From JACNIZ01 sp964344765 (GTDB lineage Bacteria; Planctomycetota; UBA1135): 54,945 nucleotides of DNA. The first letter of the stretch is position 1; each line of letters starts with the position of its first letter. Positions 8,835 to 17,200 of this stretch are shown one piece after another. Under the pieces are notes generated by a model. It saw only the letters and a program-made list of their open reading frames with translations, did no database searches and had not been told where the DNA came from. The stretch is taken from the NCBI GenBank assembly GCA_964344765.1, contig CAYFOM010000031.1:1-54945 (forward strand). The letters are read 5' to 3'. A program made the position numbers and the translations under genes.

Positions 8835-10390
8835 TTCACACGCGTCATCGTGGCCCGGTAGAGGCCCTCGATTTCATGACCGGAGTCAGTGTAAACGCGA
8901 TCCATCCAAACCTTGAAGCTGTTCTTTTTGATGTCGGTGTAATAAACCGTGTCCTTGTAGGGGCCGTACTGATCGCTACCGGTGGAATATTCGACCATCT
9001 TTTCGCCTTTCTTCTTACCGGTGATCTCGAAGGTGGTGTCCTGACCCTTCGGCGTCCAACGCACATCCCATTGGCCGGCGTCCGGGTTGTAAACGCGACG
9101 GCTTTGGCCTTCAAACTCGCCCAATCCCTCTAGGCGCAGCACCATATCTTCGACCAAGGTCACGCCGTCGGCTGCAAACTTCACCGAAATCGATCCGCCG
9201 CCTTTGGTCCAGGTTTGATCCGGCTTCATCGCTTCGGCTTCGACTTTCCAGTTGCCCAACAAAAACGCGTATTGGCGAGTTTGCGGCGGTGCGTCCTTGC
9301 TCATGCCCGCGATGGCCTTCGCTTGTTTTGCTTTGTCTTTAGCTTTGGTCTTCGCTTGAGTTTCCTTAGTCGCCTTGTCCTTGGCTTTCTTCGGCGCACG
9401 CTTGTATTCCATCGCCGCCTCATTCACCCAAGTCTTTCCACCGTCTTCCGACGTCATCCAATCGGCGAAGAAATGATTCTTATAAATATCGCGCAGTACC
9501 CACTTGCCAATCACACCAGGGCGATCGCGCAACACCTTTTGCTTCATCACCATCTGGCCCTGGTCATTCATTCCGCCAACCAATACATCGTGGTGACCGG
9601 CGGTGCTGGTCCAAGTCATCTTCCATTTGCCGGACGACGGATCGAAGACCGCCAAAGTCATCGATTGCGGACCGGTTTGCACGATCGACGCGCCGTCAAG
9701 CTGACTCTTCACCGACTGGTGGCTAATCAACTCACCGTTGACGTACATATCCCATTCACCAACCCAAAAATCAAAACGACGCTCCGGCGGAAGCTTGGCC
9801 AGCGAAACCGCTTTGCCGTACTTCGGCTTTTCGGCGCTGGCTTCTTTGCTCTTCGGCAGCGGGGTGTTGGCGACCTTCGGCTTGTCCTTAGCCTTCGGGT
9901 CGAGCTTGTTCATCAGCTTGGCCCAGCGCTTGTCCTTATGCAGCGACACCAAATCGGAGTCGCCCTGAAATTGAGAAATCGGAATCGGGCGCGCTTCCAG
10001 CGCTTTGTACAGATATTCAAAAGCAAGTTCGGTTTCACCTTTCAGCGCATGCACGCAACCAACGTTGTAGAGCGCCGTCGCTTTATAAGGCTCGAAGGTC
10101 GCCGCTTTGTGGTGCACCCGCAGCGCGCGATCCAGGTCGCCGTTGGCATGCAAGCAGTAGCCGAGGTTCAGCCATGCGACGCCGTTGGTCTGGTCGGAAA
10201 GCACGATCTGACCGAAGGCGGTGGCTGCCTCTTCCCATTTGGCTTCACGCATCAATTGAGTGGCGTCGGCCATGGTCGGGACCTCTTGTTGTTGAGGTGC
10301 CGGCGCGGGATCTTGGGCGAATGCAGGAGTGAAAAGAGCGCTGCTGCAGGCGGCAGCGAGAACGAACAAGGGGATGCGAATCAGTTTCAT
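8831..10390 (-). CDS. Exported TPR protein with two DUF1579-like domains
   Basis: After a signal peptide (MKLIRIPLFVLAAACSSA, AFA cleavage region) come about two to three TPR units at residues 35-140 (AWLNLGYCLHANGDLDRAL, ALYNVGCVHALKGETELAF). Two similar beta-barrel-like domains follow, each opening with a 'W.GeW' strand (FDFWVGEWDMYV and AFLLGNWKVEA), as in DUF1579/lipocalin-like proteins. They are joined by a Lys/Ala-rich linker (KAKDKATKETQAKTKAKDK). The frame extends to 10447, but ATG 10390 begins the signal peptide. Its stop overlaps the ATG of the Tat leader downstream, so the pair is translationally coupled. The function is unknown. The domains may bind a small hydrophobic ligand. Confidence 0.75.
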   Translation of the reverse strand: MKLIRIPLFVLAAACSSALFTPAFAQDPAPAPQQQEVPTMADATQLMREAKWEEAATAFGQIVLSDQTNGVAWLNLGYCLHANGDLDRALRVHHKAATFEPYKATALYNVGCVHALKGETELAFEYLYKALEARPIPISQFQGDSDLVSLHKDKRWAKLMNKLDPKAKDKPKVANTPLPKSKEASAEKPKYGKAVSLAKLPPERRFDFWVGEWDMYVNGELISHQSVKSQLDGASIVQTGPQSMTLAVFDPSSGKWKMTWTSTAGHHDVLVGGMNDQGQMVMKQKVLRDRPGVIGKWVLRDIYKNHFFADWMTSEDGGKTWVNEAAMEYKRAPKKAKDKATKETQAKTKAKDKAKQAKAIAGMSKDAPPQTRQYAFLLGNWKVEAEAMKPDQTWTKGGGSISVKFAADGVTLVEDMVLRLEGLGEFEGQSRRVYNPDAGQWDVRWTPKGQDTTFEITGKKKGEKMVEYSTGSDQYGPYKDTVYYTDIKKNSFKVWMDRVYTDSGHEIEGLYRATMTRVK

Positions 10391-10544
10391 GTTCTCAGCA
10401 GGGAAGGCAGGAGGGATTTGCCGCATCAAAATACGTGAAAAACCCATTTCAGTAGTAAATTGTTAGGGATTTCCTTGCCATTTGCCGGCATTCGCCGCCC
10501 TTCGATTCTCGGCAGGAAACTTCGCCATCGGTTAAGGTAGAACT

Positions 10545-11768
10545 ATGAGCCTAATCCGATCCGCCGGCGCGGCGTTGGGCTTGCTCGCGCTCCTTTTAGG
10601 GTCCTGTTCAGGGCCGGACCTCGTGCAAGGACCGCCGCCAACCTATATCCCCGTGCCTATGGGGGTTGCAAACGGCTACTGGCTAGCCGTCGATGCAGAT
10701 GGCGACGGACTCTATACCGAAGCCGATGGCACCCTCGAAGGTGCGGTGCCGCTTTATCTAGATGAATACGTCGGCGACTATTACGGCGACACCTACTCCG
10801 ACGGTTATTACTCCTACCATTACAACTATTGGGATCCGTTCTGGAGCCCATGGTGGGATCCATGGTGGTACGGCCCATACGGAGGCTGGGGTCCATGGCC
10901 ATGGTGGTACTGGTATTGGGACTGCGACGACGATAACAACGGCGACGACGGCTCCGGTTCCGGCGGCGGCTCCGATGGTGGGGACGGCGGCGGTGGCGGC
11001 GGCGGCGACGGTGGTGGAGGGGATGGCCTTCCCGATCCGCGCAAGGTGAAGCCGAAGTACGTGGTTCAACTCGACGGCAGCAGCGAGGACGACAATCCTT
11101 CCGGTGGTGCCATCGGCATCAAAGGCAGTGATGGCGATATTGAAATCACCGACGATGGTGCGGTGATCATGATTACCGCTTCCGGGGCAGCGTCGAATGG
11201 AAGCGGCGGTGGATCCGGTATTGGTGCTGGTTCTAAATCGTCGAACGACAATAGTTATGGCGGCCGGGTTTACAACGCGTACACGCAACCAACCGCGTCT
11301 CAGCGTTTGCGCCAACCCGGCGGAATGAATGGCCGGCCGACGGCGTCGCAGCGGGTGGAACAGCACAGTGGATTTGGCGGTCGCGCGACCGCATCCGAAC
11401 GCGCGCGTCAGCCGTTGACTTGGCGTTCCAGCACTTCGACCTATGGAATTCGCGGCACTGCCGAGAAGCATCCGGCGCCGCCGCGCCCGAGTAATACGCT
11501 GAATCGGTGGGATTCCAGCCGCAACGGTTCCAAAGGAGCCGAGCCGAAGGTGAATTCGCATTCGCGTTCGCGTCCGTCTCAGCAAGTGCGGCAGCAGAAG
11601 TCTTCGTCGCGTCCGTCGCAACAGGTGCGGCAGCAGAAGTCTTCTTCGCGACCCTCACAGCAGGCGCAGCGACCGAAGTCGTCGGCACGGCCTTCGCAGC
11701 AAGCGCGGCCTAGTTCCAGCGGCTCGCGCTCGCGTCCGTCACGCGGTGGCGGCAAGCGGCCGCGCTAA
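10545..11768 (+). CDS. Trp/Tyr- and Gly-rich repeat lipoprotein
   Basis: A lipoprotein signal (LLALLLGSC) predicts lipidation at Cys 21 or so. Then come an EF-hand-like acidic stretch (DADGDGLYTEADG), an aromatic block at residues about 75-128 with repeated WDPWW, WGPWPWW and YWYW, a Gly/Asp low-complexity stretch, and a Ser/Gly-rich region. Two 16-residue TASQR units follow, then a basic tail with four 13-residue RPSQQ repeats. Composition rather than fold defines it. A surface-exposed, possibly matrix- or wall-associated role is plausible. It is divergent from the TPR/DUF1579-like gene across 154 bp. A weak AAGG ribosome site lies 7-8 bases before the ATG. Confidence 0.75.
   Translation: MSLIRSAGAALGLLALLLGSCSGPDLVQGPPPTYIPVPMGVANGYWLAVDADGDGLYTEADGTLEGAVPLYLDEYVGDYYGDTYSDGYYSYHYNYWDPFWSPWWDPWWYGPYGGWGPWPWWYWYWDCDDDNNGDDGSGSGGGSDGGDGGGGGGGDGGGGDGLPDPRKVKPKYVVQLDGSSEDDNPSGGAIGIKGSDGDIEITDDGAVIMITASGAASNGSGGGSGIGAGSKSSNDNSYGGRVYNAYTQPTASQRLRQPGGMNGRPTASQRVEQHSGFGGRATASERARQPLTWRSSTSTYGIRGTAEKHPAPPRPSNTLNRWDSSRNGSKGAEPKVNSHSRSRPSQQVRQQKSSSRPSQQVRQQKSSSRPSQQAQRPKSSARPSQQARPSSSGSRSRPSRGGGKRPR
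11571..11726 (+). repeat. Four tandem 39-bp units encoding RPSQQ repeats
   Basis: Four consecutive 13-codon units start at 11571, 11610, 11649 and 11688. The first two encode identical peptides (RPSQQVRQQKSSS) with several synonymous differences. The third and fourth have diverged (RPSQQAQRPKSSA, RPSQQARPSSSGS). The units are in frame at the C-terminus of the lipoprotein and make a strongly basic tail. Confidence 0.9.
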
Positions 11769-12121
11769 CTGATCCGCAAACCGCAATCCGGGCAGCGATC
11801 GGTGTCCTGCGGATTGAACTCGTAGGTACAGGCCGGACACGTCGCCATCTCCGAATCTAGGTTGATGGCCTGCGCACTCAGCTTGCGCTCTTCCTCGGTC
11901 ATATTGGCCTCGGCGTGCATTTGCAGGAAGCGCTGCGCCCAGTCGGCATTTTGACTTGCGACCGCAAGCCACAGGCGAGCCCCTCAAGAATTCGGGTTGC
12001 TTCCCGGCGGTTGCACGATTTGGCTGGGAATGCCTTTGCCATCCAAGACCTCCTTCATGACAGCCAGCTCCTTGGTGCCTCCTTGGGCAATCACGGCAAC
12101 CTGCTCTGATGACTCGCTCAT
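11765..12121 (-). pseudogene. DUF2007-like zinc-ribbon protein interrupted by in-frame TGA
   Basis: Read as one frame this is 118 codons. Residues 1-45 (KELAVMKEVLDGKGIPSQIV) match the first half of the DUF2007 'putative signal transducing' domain. Codon 46 is TGA (11984-11986). The same frame then continues with the second half (ARLWLAVASQNADWAQRFL) and a C-terminal zinc ribbon (CPAC then CPDC, 15 residues apart). The continuity of family features across the stop makes a nonsense lesion the simplest reading, for example CGA to TGA. TGA is a normal stop elsewhere in the window. The ATG is at 12121. The final TAG overlaps the stop of the convergent lipoprotein gene. Confidence 0.75.
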
Positions 12122-12157
12122 TCCGGAATTATACTCAACACGCTGGTCCCCCCTTCC

Positions 12158-12925
12158 ATGACGTCTCCCTCCAAGCTTCCGCCCCAGGTGCGGATTTTCG
12201 ACAGCGCCGATTTGGCCGGTCGCACGGTCGCCGAAGAAGTCGCCACCGACGTGAGTCAGTGGTGTAGTGAAGGCCGTTCGCCGGTGCTCGGTCTGCCGAC
12301 CGGTGCAACGCCCGAAGCCATTTACCGCCATTGGTGTCGGTTGCACCTCGACCATGGTTTTGATTGGAGCAGCGTGGTGACGTTCAATCTTGACGAGTAT
12401 TGGCCGCTGCCCAAATCCAGTGAGCACAGCTACCACCGTTTTATGAACGAAAAGCTGTTTGTTGAGGCCGGATTTGACCCGCGCCATACTTACATCCCCA
12501 GTGGCATGGTCGCCCAAACTGAAATTGACGAGCATTGCCAGCGTTATGAAGCCGCTATTCAGAAACACGGCGGTATTGACGTGCAACTGCTCGGGATCGG
12601 CATCAACGGTCACATCGGCTTCAACGAGCCCGGCTCCGATCCAACTTCGCCGACGCGATTGGTCGAGCTGGCCGAGTCCACTCGCAAGCGCGCCCAACCG
12701 GGTTTTGGCGATACCGAAGTTCCCACTTACGGCATCACCATGGGTCTAGGCACGATTTTGAAAAGCCGACGGATTTACCTGATGGCATTCGGATCGGCCA
12801 AGGCCGAAGCGGTGCGCGATGCGCTGCTCGGTCCGGTGACCTCCGATTGCCCCGGAAGTTACCTGCAAAACCACGCCGATGTCGAGTGGGTGCTAGATAC
12901 GGATGCTGCGGCCCTCTTGGGCTGA
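12158..12925 (+). CDS. nagB: Glucosamine-6-phosphate deaminase
   Basis: Cytoplasmic enzyme converting glucosamine 6-phosphate to fructose 6-phosphate and ammonia. The family motifs are present: GLPTGATP (phosphate loop), FNLDEYWPL with the catalytic Asp, GIGINGHIGFNEPGS with the catalytic His and the Glu/Asp relay, and a C-terminal YLQNH segment. At 255 residues it is close to the usual 260-270. It probably serves amino-sugar catabolism or supply. No nagA or kinase is adjacent. The 3' end overlaps the convergent Gfo/Idh gene by 33 bp. The ATG lies 36 bp from the divergent DUF2007-like gene. Confidence 0.93.
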   Translation: MTSPSKLPPQVRIFDSADLAGRTVAEEVATDVSQWCSEGRSPVLGLPTGATPEAIYRHWCRLHLDHGFDWSSVVTFNLDEYWPLPKSSEHSYHRFMNEKLFVEAGFDPRHTYIPSGMVAQTEIDEHCQRYEAAIQKHGGIDVQLLGIGINGHIGFNEPGSDPTSPTRLVELAESTRKRAQPGFGDTEVPTYGITMGLGTILKSRRIYLMAFGSAKAEAVRDALLGPVTSDCPGSYLQNHADVEWVLDTDAAALLG

Positions 12926-13918
12926 TTGATCCGCAGCAAACATCACCCGATGCGTTTCCAACGCAGTGGCAAAGTCGGTGCGTGCCATCGGCCGGTTCTC
13001 GGCGCAGGCATCGGTGAACTCTTGGAACTGCGGGTGATAAGGGTGATCGGCGACGTCGCCGGAATCGATCAGCGCGGTGCTGAGTTGTGACCAGTTGTCT
13101 TTGACCAGGCCGTCAAGTTTGTTTGAATGGAACTTGTTGTCGAGCACGCTGCCTTCCGAGCCGCATAAGTGCAGGTGGAAGTAATACGGTTGCAAGCAAT
13201 CAACGATCGACGCGACCTTGCCGATGTGGCCGTTTTCAAAGCGCAAGATCGTCGTACTTGAAGTGTTGTACTCGTACGGTTTAAAGATCTCCGACTGCGA
13301 GCGCGTTTGGTAACTGGTGACTTCGACGACCGGAGAGTCGATGAAGTAAAGCATTGCATCCAGCGCGTGGCAGCCAGCCGTCAACAGCGCCGAACCGCCG
13401 TGTTCTTTTTTGACATTCCAAGGGAACTGGCCGTACCACGGTCCGATGCCGTGGAAGTAGTCGACCTCGGCGTAGTGAATATCGCCAAGCAAGCCTTGGT
13501 CGATCAGCGAACGAACCAAGGTGAAGTGTTTGGAATAACGGCACTCAAAACAAACACCGCCTTGCACGTTGTTGCGCTTCAACGCTTCTTCGATGCGCAA
13601 GCAATCTTCAAGGCTCATCGCGATCGGTTTTTCGATCAGCACATGTTTGCCGGCGTCGGCCGCTTGAATCGCTAACTCGGCGTGCAGCGACGGGGGAGTG
13701 CAAATATCAATGGCGCCGATTTCCGGATCGGCGAGCATGTCGGCAAAATTTGTATAAGCGCGGAGCGGAATCCCATGTTGGGCTTCCAGGTCGGCAGGGT
13801 CGTGCTCGCGGCGCGAACAGATGGCGTGCACTTCGGCACCATTGACTTCTTTGAAGGCGTCGATGTGAGCCGTTGCGGCCCAGCCGTAACCTACGATTCC
13901 GATTTTGAGAGTTTGCAT
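12893..13918 (-). CDS. Gfo/Idh/MocA family oxidoreductase
   Basis: The N-terminal Rossmann domain starts at once (KIGIVGYGWAATAHIDAF, a GxGxxA-type dinucleotide site), followed by the conserved AIDICTPPSLHAELA strand-turn and the GKHVLIEKPIAM motif whose EKP Lys is characteristic of the family. The C-terminal alpha/beta domain carries GGSALLTAGCHALDAM, with His in the usual catalytic 'D.G.H..D' region replaced by TAGCHALD. There is no signal peptide, so it is cytoplasmic. Substrates of the family are sugars, inositols or their acids, and the specificity is not readable. Length 341 is standard. Confidence 0.88.
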   Translation of the reverse strand: MQTLKIGIVGYGWAATAHIDAFKEVNGAEVHAICSRREHDPADLEAQHGIPLRAYTNFADMLADPEIGAIDICTPPSLHAELAIQAADAGKHVLIEKPIAMSLEDCLRIEEALKRNNVQGGVCFECRYSKHFTLVRSLIDQGLLGDIHYAEVDYFHGIGPWYGQFPWNVKKEHGGSALLTAGCHALDAMLYFIDSPVVEVTSYQTRSQSEIFKPYEYNTSSTTILRFENGHIGKVASIVDCLQPYYFHLHLCGSEGSVLDNKFHSNKLDGLVKDNWSQLSTALIDSGDVADHPYHPQFQEFTDACAENRPMARTDFATALETHRVMFAADQSAQEGRSIRI

Positions 13919-13989
13919 GTCGAGATGGCTTGGAGGGGTCGCTAGCTTAACAGCAAACCCGCTTAGGCCAAGACATCAACAGCCATGCA

Positions 13990-14142
13990 TTATTCGGCTT
14001 TTCCGGGCAGGGTTTCCGGGGTATCGGCGCCTGCCATCACGTGAGGGTTGGGAGTGGATTTGGACAGCCAGAAGAGAAAGGCAAGAAAAACCAATATGGC
14101 CGGCCAAACTGCTTGGGGAGAGCGCTTTAAGTCTTTTTGCAT
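13990..14142 (-). CDS. 50-residue single-pass membrane peptide
   Basis: A short ORF with a good start context: GGAG at 14150-14153, 7 bases before the ATG. It encodes 50 residues with a short basic N-terminus (MQKDLKRS), one hydrophobic helix (VWPAILVFLAFLFWL, residues 13-27) and a polar C-terminal tail. It lies downstream of the sigma-factor fusion on the same strand, 155 bp past its stop, and upstream of the Gfo/Idh gene. No family is recognised. Small single-pass peptides often modulate membrane complexes, but nothing here shows a partner. Confidence 0.55.
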   Translation of the reverse strand: MQKDLKRSPQAVWPAILVFLAFLFWLSKSTPNPHVMAGADTPETLPGKAE

Positions 14143-14183
14143 TGAGGGACTCCGACTTGGACAGGAAGATCAGAGACGTATGG

Positions 14184-14202
14184 ATTCAGTATGACACTGA
14201 AT
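14184..14202. promoter_or_regulatory. 7-bp dyad upstream of the small membrane peptide
   Basis: Arms attcagt and actgaat flank a 5-base centre (atgac). It sits about 42 bases upstream of the 50-codon ORF start and 95 bases after the sigma-fusion stop. It could be an operator or a short hairpin. It has no U-tract and no matched promoter boxes, so the role is open. Confidence 0.25.
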
Positions 14203-14297
14203 ATGTGGATTAGGATCAACATTCCAGTGAGTTTTTGACGGACCGCTATTGCGATTTCCTTAAGTGTTCGGAAATCCCCGCTGGACCGCGGTGGATG

Positions 14298-17200
14298 CTA
14301 GTCCAAATTCCACTCGACCACACTGCCGGCAGCCAATTTCAATGGCGTTGCCGGGCGGTCGGAGAACAGCAATTCGTAGTCGCCGGAGGGCAGGTCGCGG
14401 CGCTCGGCGATGCCTTGGTCATTCGGGAACAACTGGTAGCGCATTTGTGAGGCCAAGTGCACCACTGCGAATGCCGGCGTGCTGCGCGGACCTTTCTCGG
14501 CTTCGCGCAATGCGCGCGCGCTGAGCTTCAGCTTCAATCCACAGGACTCTTCCACCTTTAGGGTGCCGAGGTCCACATCGGATTCGGTGACGCTGAACAA
14601 GGTTCGGCTTGGGCCGGTCCAGTGTTGACCGCGGATGCGCAGCTGCCAGGTTCCGGCAGGAACGTTGGCGAAATGGAATTCTCCATTCACACCGGAGGTC
14701 GCAGTAATCCAACCATTGCCGTCGGAATCTAGCGGTGCCTCCATGATCGACCCGTCGGCGGCGCGGACCTGACGATCCAACTCGACGCGAACTGCACGGA
14801 TGGCTTCACCAGTGGGCAGAACCAAACGACCGCTGACTTGGAATTCCTGAAGGTGCAGGTCATGGCTGACCATGCCTGACTTCAATTCCATCGTCCAACG
14901 CTGCTCGGGTTGGTTTTGATCACCGCGTTCGGTAATCAGGTAGCGCCCTACGCGCACCGGACCGGACTGCCAGTTTCCGCGCGCATCGGTCTGCTCTTCG
15001 GTTGCGTGTCTGGAGTCAAAAGTAGGGGCAACCTTAGAGAACAGCGGCGTCAAACGAATTTGCGCGCCTTCCAACGGTTTGCCTTGGCGCAGAACGCGGA
15101 AGTTGGGCAGGCTGACAAACGAGTTGTCCAAGTCCACCGTGGTCTTTTCGCCGGCGCGAATTTCGACGCGCATCGCACCTTCCGGTGTGGTTTTAGGCTG
15201 CGAGGTCGGCTCCCACGGATAAAGCATGTAAGTGCCGGGCTTCAATCCGGTGAAGTGACTCTTACCGGCGCTATCCATGCGATTGGTGTGATGACGTCCT
15301 TCCTCCGGCGCCAATGCCACCCACAATTCTTTCAGCGGCTGACCAGCTGGATCCATCGCGGTAATTTCCAGCGAACCGGTCAAGCCAAACTGGTGCTTCA
15401 ACTGGAAGACGCGATCGCCATGCAGCTCAATCTCTTGCTTAAGCTTGGTGCGCCCTTTAGGCGAAGCTTGCACGTGCCAAACACCGGGGCGTAGATGAAT
15501 TTGGTATTGACCGTTGCTGTCGGTCTTGCCGCTGGCCGATGACTGCCCGGTCGTGCCCATGCCGCCATCAACCGCGCCGTTGGGCAACGGCCGCAGGTAC
15601 ATCAAGTGCAGGCCGAGGTTAGAAAGGGCCTCACCATTTTCATCGACGGCGCTCAGCTGGAAGCCGGCCCCATGAGTGAGTTCGATGATTTCCAATTGAC
15701 CGCTGGCGGTCAATTCAAAGGGTTGAGTCGAGCCGTAACCGCGAGTGTCGGCGACCGTCGCGTAGTACATGCCCGGAGCGAGGCCGTGGAAGGTGGCACG
15801 ACCATTAGCTTGAGTTGTCGTCGATTGGCTGCGCGACCGCGTTGAGGTCAGGCGGTGCACCAACTTGACGTGGGCAGCGGCGATGGGTTGGTCGTCTTCC
15901 TCAACCCGAATCGAAAGGTTCAAGCCGCGCTGTAGTGTGATGTTGAGCGGGTCGCTGATCTCGGCGTTGGGTACCACCTTGGTCAGGTATCCCGGTGCCA
16001 GAATCATCAAGCCCGAGCCACGTGCTTGGCTCCAGCCGTGTACGAGGAAGGTGCCGTCTTCGGCAGATTCGCCGGAGATGTCAATGTTGTGCGGCGGAAC
16101 CGGGTCGGCCGAATCGCGCGGCAATTCCGACGGGTCCATCACCCAAATGCGGGCACCGGCAACCGGATCGCCATCGGTATCTTCAAACTTGCCGCTGATG
16201 CTGAGGCCGCGCGACAATTCCAGCGGACGTTGCACGTCGTGGCCGCAATGATCTTCGGTGATGGTGAACGGGTGGCCGATCAGACGCTCGTACCCGGGGT
16301 GTCCGACCTGGAGCACATAATCGCCGACCGGAACACTGGGCAACTCATAGCTCCCGTCTTCGCCGGTAACGGTGCGATGTACATAGGTCCGCGTGCGAAA
16401 CTTATTCAGGCTACTGGCACGCTGGAGCAGGACGACGGCTTTTGCTATCGGGTTCCCAATGCCGTCGGTGGCGGTGCCAACCACGCAAGCTGCCTCGGAC
16501 AATTCAGCTGTAAGCTCTTTGTTTTCACCAGTTTGCGGCGTGGTGACACGCAGGCGCTCTACGTGGTGATAACGTGAGCCAACTAAGATGTTCAGCTTCA
16601 GAACCGCCGGCAGATCCAGACTGGCGCGACCCATTTCGTCGGCTTGGTTGCGCGCGATTAGGTTGCGGTCTGAGTCTAAGTGACTTGTCCACAGTTGGTT
16701 CGGGCTGATGCCCCCGCCGCGGCGAACAGCGATTTCAGCAGTCGGCACCGGCAATCCATTGTCATCCAGAACGGTGAGCTGGATGGTGGATTGGTCTGGG
16801 TCTGGGACAGTAGTGGTGGTTTCGGTCCGTGTGGGCTGAACCGGCTCTTGGGTGCCGACTTGCGCTTCCACGTTTTCGCCGGCGACCAATTCTGGGTGGG
16901 CCAGGCTGCTGTCGGCGGAGCTGTCAAAAGCAACAAAGTAGACCGGCAAGAGCAGCGCAGCGATGGCCAGCAGACCTTGCAGTAAAACTGCCATGCCTGA
17001 ACCCGAAATGCCACCGGCAGCAGCGCCGGTACCTGCGGGAACCGCCGTTGCGATTGGCGGACCGACCGGCGCGGCCAAAATCAGGCAAGCCACTAAGTAG
17101 TTGTCGCCAAAATGCACGCGCATCGACTCGCGCAGTTTGGCCATGGCTCGATCCAGCCGTGATTGTGCCGCCCGGCGCGAAATCCCGAGCATTTGGGCGA

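Noticed and set aside
9215..10438. Plus-strand ORF of 407 codons opposite the TPR/DUF1579-like gene
   Set aside because: No motif or signal peptide, and the minus-strand product has recognised TPRs and a signal peptide.
10758..11621. Minus-strand Arg-rich ORF (287 codons) over the repeat lipoprotein
   Set aside because: Explained by antisense reading of low-complexity codons. The plus strand has a lipobox and in-frame repeats.
11984..11986. Selenocysteine at the in-frame TGA
   Set aside because: No convincing bacterial SECIS structure, DUF2007 is not a known selenoprotein family, and a single-base mutation explains the stop.
11739..11987. 82-codon minus-strand ORF downstream of the lipoprotein gene
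   Set aside because: It is in a different frame from the zinc-ribbon reading that spans the same bases and matches no family.
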